Shown here: positions 59,772 through 64,000 of the stretch, piece after piece
Layout: each line of letters opens with the position of its first letter
Position numbering within the stretch: the stretch's first letter is position 1
From: Aeromicrobium sp.
Lineage (GTDB): Bacteria; Actinomycetota; Coriobacteriia; Anaerosomatales; Anaerosomataceae
Direction: 5' to 3'
Length of the DNA: 64,000 bases
NCBI GenBank assembly: GCA_015351705.1
Contig: JADIIM010000043.1
Span: 1 to 64,000 of the forward strand
Made by a program: the position numbers and the translations under genes
Notes under the pieces: model-generated
The model's database searches: none
What the model saw: the letters and a program-made list of their open reading frames with translations, nothing else
Told to the model about the DNA's origin: nothing

Positions 59772-60154
59772 CACTCGGTCCCTTCCCCCGCTTCGGACAG
59801 CAGTTCCATCACCTGGCTGACCAGGTCCTTCGGCGTGAACGGCTTGCAGATGTATTCGCGAGCGCCGCACGCCAGCCCTTCTTCGACCTCGGCCTTCTGG
59901 CTCTTGGCCGAGAGCATCGCAACCGGGATGTCGGCGATCGCCGGGTCCGCCTTGATCTCCCGGAGTGCGTCGTAACCGGTCATGACCGGCATCATCACGT
60001 CGAGGAGGATGAGGTCGGGCATGACCTCGCGCGCCAGCCGCACCGCCTCGCCGCCATCGGACGCCTCCACCACTTCATACCCGCGATTGCCGAGCGTGAA
60101 GGAGACCAGTTTTCGGATGTGCGGCTCATCGTCCGCGATCAGGATGCGGCTCAC
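59771..60154 (-). CDS. Single-domain response regulator (receiver)
   Basis: A 127-residue CheY-like protein with ADDEPH, Asp in LILLDVMMPVM near 53, MLSAKS and CKPFTP. Its ATG overlaps the stop of the hybrid kinase gene by four bases, so it is probably a direct partner of that kinase. No DNA-binding or enzymatic output domain. Confidence 0.9.
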   Translation of the reverse strand: MSRILIADDEPHIRKLVSFTLGNRGYEVVEASDGGEAVRLAREVMPDLILLDVMMPVMTGYDALREIKADPAIADIPVAMLSAKSQKAEVEEGLACGAREYICKPFTPKDLVSQVMELLSEAGEGTE

Positions 60155-62343
60155 TGGCTCACCCCGTCGTGCAGGACGGACTCGATGCGGGACACGAACT
60201 CGTCGGCGTCGAACGGCTTGCAGATCTGCTCGGCAGCCAGGCTCAGAACGTCGGCGCGCTCACGATCGAAGTGGTACGCCGACATGATGACCACCGGGAT
60301 GTCGGCGGTGGCCTCGTCGGTCTTGAGCGCCTGCAGCACCTCATACCCGTCCATGACCGGCATGCGCAGGTCCAGAAGGATCGCGTGAGGCTTGCGCTGG
60401 GTGATCGCCGCCATCGCCTCCTTGCCGTCGTAGGCCGCCATGACCGCATAACCGCGCTGCTTGAGCGTGCGGGACAGCAATTCCACGATAGCCTTGTCGT
60501 CATCGACGACGAGCACCACGGGCGATGCCACCGAGCCAACGAGGTCGTCGATCACGCCGAGCAGGCGGGTCTTGTCCACCGGCTTCTCGAGGTAGCCGGT
60601 GGCGCCCATGCGGTGGCTCTTGCCCTCGTCGCAGATGATGGAGAGCACCACAACGGGGATGTCGCGCGTCTTCTCGTCGGCCTTGAGCTTCTGCAGCAGG
60701 TCGAAACCGGCTCCCTCGTCGAGCATGACGTCGAGTGTGATGACCCGCGGCTCGAAGTCGATGGCCGACCGCCACGCCTCCTCGGCGGAGAAGGCCTTGA
60801 CCACCTCGTACCCGCGGCGCGACAGGTACGTCGCGATGAGGTTGGCGACGTCCTCGGAGTTGTCCACGACCAGGATCCGACCGCCGGGTGTGCCGAGTGG
60901 GCCCTCGAGCGATGGCGTGCGGACGAGCTGCGCCGAGGCGAGCGGCAGCTCGAACCAGAACGTGGAGCCTGCATCGGGCTCGCTCTCAACGCCCACGCGA
61001 CCGCCGAGCAGTTCGATGATGCTCTTGCAGATCGACAGCCCCAGGCCGGTGCCGCCGATCTCGCGGGTGAGCGATGAGTCGACCCGGTAGAACTTCGTGA
61101 ACAGCCGCGCCTGGTCCTCCGGCGCGATGCCGATGCCGTGATCGGTGATCGCCACCCGGACGGCTTCATCCACCCCGAATGCTCGAACGTCCACGTCACC
61201 GCCGGCAGGCGAGTACTTGATGGCGTTGCTGATGAAGTTGATGAGCACCTGCCCGATGCGGTCGGGGTCTCCGGCGGCCTTCGGCAGGTCGTCGGGCAGC
61301 TCCACGTTGATCTTCCGGCCCTGCTGGTCGAGCACCGCGCGGAACGTGTTGACGGCGCCGTCGATGCGCTCGGCAAGGTCCAGCGGTTGGACCTTGAGCA
61401 CGATGCGCCCGCTCTCGATTCGCGAGATGTCGAGCATGTCGTTGATGAGCTCGACCAGGCGGTCAGAGTTCTCCTTCACTATGGAGAGGAACTCATGCTG
61501 AATCTCGTTGATCTCGCCCGCCTCACCATCGAGGATCAAGTCGATGTAGCCCTTGATGGAGGTGAGCGGTGTGCGGAGCTCGTGACTCACGGTGGAGACG
61601 AACTCGTTCTTCATCTGAGTCGCTTCGCGCTCGGAGGTCACGTCGCGTATCGTCATGACCGCGCCCATGTACGAGCCGGTATCGTCGAGCACGGGGTCGA
61701 GCCGAACATCGACGATCCGGTGCTCGGGCTCCTCCATGCGGACCTCGCGCAGCTGCGACCCGGTATCGCGCAAATCGCCTTCCGGGCCGAGGCCGAAGAG
61801 CGACCAGGGCTCATCCATGCGACCCACCACGGACTCGGCCCCCTTGCCGAGCATGCGCTCGGCGGCGGGATTCATGAACGTGATGCGGCCGGTGGTGTCG
61901 AAGATGAGCAGGCCGTCACCGGTGCTCGAGAGCACCGCCTCCTGTCGGCGCCGGATACGCATGATCTCGCTGTCATCGCGGATCGTGATGACGGCAGCGT
62001 GCTCATCGCCGTCGGCGTAGGGCGACACGATGCACGTGTAGTCAAGACCTCCGCGCTCCATCACCCAGGTCGCTGCCTGGCGGTCGTGAAGCGCGGTCTC
62101 GATCGCCACCACAAGGCCGGGGAACGCATCGCCATCGATCTCCCGTTTGACGGTCGCCTGACGGTCGACCTCGAGGATCTCGGCGGCGCGTTCGTTCATG
62201 ACGCGGACCGTGCGGTCCGGCGCGATGGCGATGAGCCCCTCGCTCGTGCCGGCCAGAAGCGCCCGTATGTGAGCGTTGCAGCGACGTTCTTGCGTGACGT
62301 CAGGCACGATGACCCCCTGTGTGCGGGCAGACGCATCCACCAC
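60151..62343 (-). CDS. Hybrid histidine kinase: PAS-PAS-HisKA-HATPase-REC-REC
   Basis: A 730-residue soluble sensor kinase. PAS-like regions lie at about 20-115 and 130-235; the H-box FVSTVSHELRTPL is near 250 and the ATPase domain about 355-470, with N-box NFISNAIKYS, DHGIGIAPED and GGTGLGLSIC. Two receivers follow: about 485-600 (VVDNSED, Asp in ITLDVML) and about 610-725 (VVDDDK, Asp in ILLDLRMP). No membrane helix is seen, so it should sense a cytoplasmic cue. GTG 62343 is tentative; a second GTG follows at once. It heads an operon with three receiver-only proteins. Confidence 0.93.
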   Translation of the reverse strand: MVDASARTQGVIVPDVTQERRCNAHIRALLAGTSEGLIAIAPDRTVRVMNERAAEILEVDRQATVKREIDGDAFPGLVVAIETALHDRQAATWVMERGGLDYTCIVSPYADGDEHAAVITIRDDSEIMRIRRRQEAVLSSTGDGLLIFDTTGRITFMNPAAERMLGKGAESVVGRMDEPWSLFGLGPEGDLRDTGSQLREVRMEEPEHRIVDVRLDPVLDDTGSYMGAVMTIRDVTSEREATQMKNEFVSTVSHELRTPLTSIKGYIDLILDGEAGEINEIQHEFLSIVKENSDRLVELINDMLDISRIESGRIVLKVQPLDLAERIDGAVNTFRAVLDQQGRKINVELPDDLPKAAGDPDRIGQVLINFISNAIKYSPAGGDVDVRAFGVDEAVRVAITDHGIGIAPEDQARLFTKFYRVDSSLTREIGGTGLGLSICKSIIELLGGRVGVESEPDAGSTFWFELPLASAQLVRTPSLEGPLGTPGGRILVVDNSEDVANLIATYLSRRGYEVVKAFSAEEAWRSAIDFEPRVITLDVMLDEGAGFDLLQKLKADEKTRDIPVVVLSIICDEGKSHRMGATGYLEKPVDKTRLLGVIDDLVGSVASPVVLVVDDDKAIVELLSRTLKQRGYAVMAAYDGKEAMAAITQRKPHAILLDLRMPVMDGYEVLQALKTDEATADIPVVIMSAYHFDRERADVLSLAAEQICKPFDADEFVSRIESVLHDGVSQ

Positions 62344-62438
62344 CTTATTCGGATGAAATCACCTGAATCCTGCCCGGCCGCAGGGTGCTGTACGATAGAA
62401 GCCACTTGCAGGAGTTCCCAGTCGGAGAGGAGGCGGCG

Positions 62439-63983
62439 ATGGACGACCAGCACGCAGGCACCGGACACGTGATGTTCGGTCTGTTCGAGAACGTCCACGC
62501 CGTCATGCTCCTGATCGACCCCGCCACCGGCACCATCGTGGACGCCAACCCCGCCGCCTGTGCGTTCTACGGCTGGGGGCGTGATGAGCTGCGGGGCAAG
62601 CCCATATCACACGTCAACACGCTCTCCCAGGAGGAGATCCGTGCCGAGATGGACCGCGCCGTCCGTTCGCAGAACTTCACCTTCCACTTCACCCACCGCC
62701 GAGCCGATGGTTCGGAGCGTGCGGTGGAGGTGCGCAGCGGCCCGGTCGAGGTGGAGGGTGCGTCGCTCCTGCTCTCGATCGTGCAGGACGTCACCGAGCG
62801 CAACGAGGCGCAGGCGGACCTCCAGCGGAGTGAGTGGCGGCTGCGCAGAGCGGAGGAGGTCGCCGGCCTCGGGCACTACGTCCTGTGGCTTGACCGGGGC
62901 ATCGTCGAGTTCTCCGACGGAACGTGCCGCCTGTACGGGCTGGAGCGCTCGGAGATGGCGCTGGATGACGTCATGGCGCTCTTCCCGGAAGGAGCCGACC
63001 GCGAAGCGGTCGCCGAGTTCGTACGTGGACTTGCGGCAGGCGGGGCCCCGCGCAAGGTCGACTACCGGGCGCGCAGGCTCTCGGACGGCACGATCCGCGA
63101 GTTCCACGCTGGCGGTGAGTACGACCCGGAGGCGCGCACCGTGTTCGGCGTCATCCACGATGTGACCGACGCCCGTGAAGCCGCGCGGGAGATCGAGCGC
63201 CACCGCGACCACCTCGAGGAGCTTGTGGGGGAGAGGACCCGCGAGCTTCGGGAGGCGAACGAGGCCCTCGTCGCGGCGACCGCCGCCAAGGACCGCTTCC
63301 TTGCCAACGTGAGCCACGAGCTCAGGACGCCGCTCAACTCGATCATCGGGTTCTCCGGCCTCCTGCTGCAGGGCGTCGTGGGTCCGCTCTCGGACGAGCA
63401 GCACAAGCAGGTGGGGATGATCAACCGTTCGGGCAGACTCCTCCTGTCGCTCATCGAGGACATCCTGGACCTCTCCACCATCGGCGCGGGTGGCGCCGGT
63501 CTCGAGGTCACCGCGTTCGATCCCGTGCAGTTGGTGTCCGAGGTGCTCGACACGGTCTTCCCGATGGCTGACGGCAAGGGCCTCACCGTCAGCATCGAGA
63601 CCGACGAGGCGCCGGCGTCGGTCCTCTCCGACCGGCGAAAGGTCCGGCAGGTGCTGCTCAACCTGGTGGGCAACGCCGTCAAGTTCACCGCCGAGGGGCA
63701 GGTCACGCTGCGCGTGGAGCGTGACGACCACTGGGTGCGCTTCCTCGTGCGGGACACCGGTTCGGGCATCGACCCGCGGGACCTCGACAGCATCTTCGAG
63801 CCGTTCGTGCAGGTGGACCGTGCCGAGGCGCGCATCAAGCCGGAGGGCGCGGGCCTCGGCCTGACGATCTCACGCGAGTACGCTCGGCTTCTTGGTGGTG
63901 ACGTGGAGGCGGTCAGCGGAGTGGGCGAGGGCTCCACCTTCGTCCTGCGGCTGCCGGCAGACGGATCGGCGGCGGGAGCCTGA
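62439..63983 (+). CDS. PAS-domain histidine kinase
   Basis: A 514-residue soluble kinase: PAS about 12-125 (MLLIDPATGTIVDANPAACA), second PAS about 135-250, coiled coil about 250-285, H-box FLANVSHELRTPLNSIIGF near 290 and ATPase domain about 385-505 with N-box NLVGNAVKFT, DTGSGIDPRD and GAGLGLTI. ATG 62439 follows GGAGAGGAGG. It diverges from the hybrid kinase operon and could feed the same receivers. Confidence 0.93.
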   Translation: MDDQHAGTGHVMFGLFENVHAVMLLIDPATGTIVDANPAACAFYGWGRDELRGKPISHVNTLSQEEIRAEMDRAVRSQNFTFHFTHRRADGSERAVEVRSGPVEVEGASLLLSIVQDVTERNEAQADLQRSEWRLRRAEEVAGLGHYVLWLDRGIVEFSDGTCRLYGLERSEMALDDVMALFPEGADREAVAEFVRGLAAGGAPRKVDYRARRLSDGTIREFHAGGEYDPEARTVFGVIHDVTDAREAAREIERHRDHLEELVGERTRELREANEALVAATAAKDRFLANVSHELRTPLNSIIGFSGLLLQGVVGPLSDEQHKQVGMINRSGRLLLSLIEDILDLSTIGAGGAGLEVTAFDPVQLVSEVLDTVFPMADGKGLTVSIETDEAPASVLSDRRKVRQVLLNLVGNAVKFTAEGQVTLRVERDDHWVRFLVRDTGSGIDPRDLDSIFEPFVQVDRAEARIKPEGAGLGLTISREYARLLGGDVEAVSGVGEGSTFVLRLPADGSAAGA

Positions 63984-64000
63984 GACCCCCGCCACCGGCG

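Noticed and set aside
1-64000. CRISPR arrays, prophages, insertion sequences or rRNA genes
   Set aside because: No regularly spaced repeats, transposase or integrase frames, terminal inverted repeats or rRNA stretches were seen on reading the window.

Overview
The window is GC-rich, densely coded bacterial DNA with many 4-base ATGA/GTGA overlaps and frequent GTG starts. It fits the Actinomycetota best, probably an anaerobic lineage related to Coriobacteriia. Supporting this are a UPF0182 membrane protein, a distant NRAMP clade known from Eggerthella, an Mbh/Mrp-type ion-pumping cluster, a seven-haem cytochrome c and T-box and M-box leaders. The taxonomic call is inference.

Layout. 1-7943 (-) is most of a giant cyclic beta-1,2-glucan synthase. 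Diverging from it, 8121-8822 (+) is a lipoprotein gene joining a rhodanese domain to a thioredoxin domain across one in-frame TGA. That TGA falls on the first Cys of the thioredoxin motif and is followed by a bacterial-SECIS-like hairpin, so it is read here as a selenoprotein. Its promoter contains a CsoR/CstR-type dyad. 8823-9546 holds a candidate small RNA and a tRNA-Ala. 9547-13818 is an ABC exporter operon plus a DMT permease; 13906-15930 is a histidine-kinase-like protein lacking its phospho-accepting His. 15999-27413 (-) is one long operon: degenerate GGDEF membrane protein, complete Mrp/Mbh-like Na+/H+ antiporter module with four large antiporter-like subunits, and a terminal 4Fe-4S protein.

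27740-33916 (+) carries envelope genes (hemolysin III, CNNM/CBS protein, LiaF-like and PspC proteins), an amidohydrolase and a methyltransferase; maf follows on (-). 34676-38343 is a HEAT-repeat/HD-GYP pair. 38398-42774 holds UPF0182, RlpA and small membrane proteins. 42804-45866 groups a protein resembling the cyanophycin synthetase N-domain, a T-box-controlled aminotransferase and D-Ala-D-Ala ligase. 45935-50018 has YtxH, PRC-barrel, GNAT, YbaK, CE4 deacetylase and 5-formyl-THF cyclo-ligase genes.

50106-53665 (-) is a magnesium unit: an M-box riboswitch with a terminator, then a PRC/MgtE-like protein and an NRMT-type NRAMP protein. 53802-57639 has a HAD phosphatase, a GNAT protein and a NitT/TauT-type ABC importer. 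57684-58799 (-) is a seven-haem cytochrome. 58913-62343 (-) is a hybrid histidine kinase with three single-domain response regulators, and 62439-63983 (+) is a divergent PAS histidine kinase.

Most novel: the rhodanese-thioredoxin selenoprotein with its CsoR/CstR-like operator. Next are the M-box/MgtE/NRMT unit with an interleaved inverted repeat in its leader, and the T-box aminotransferase.
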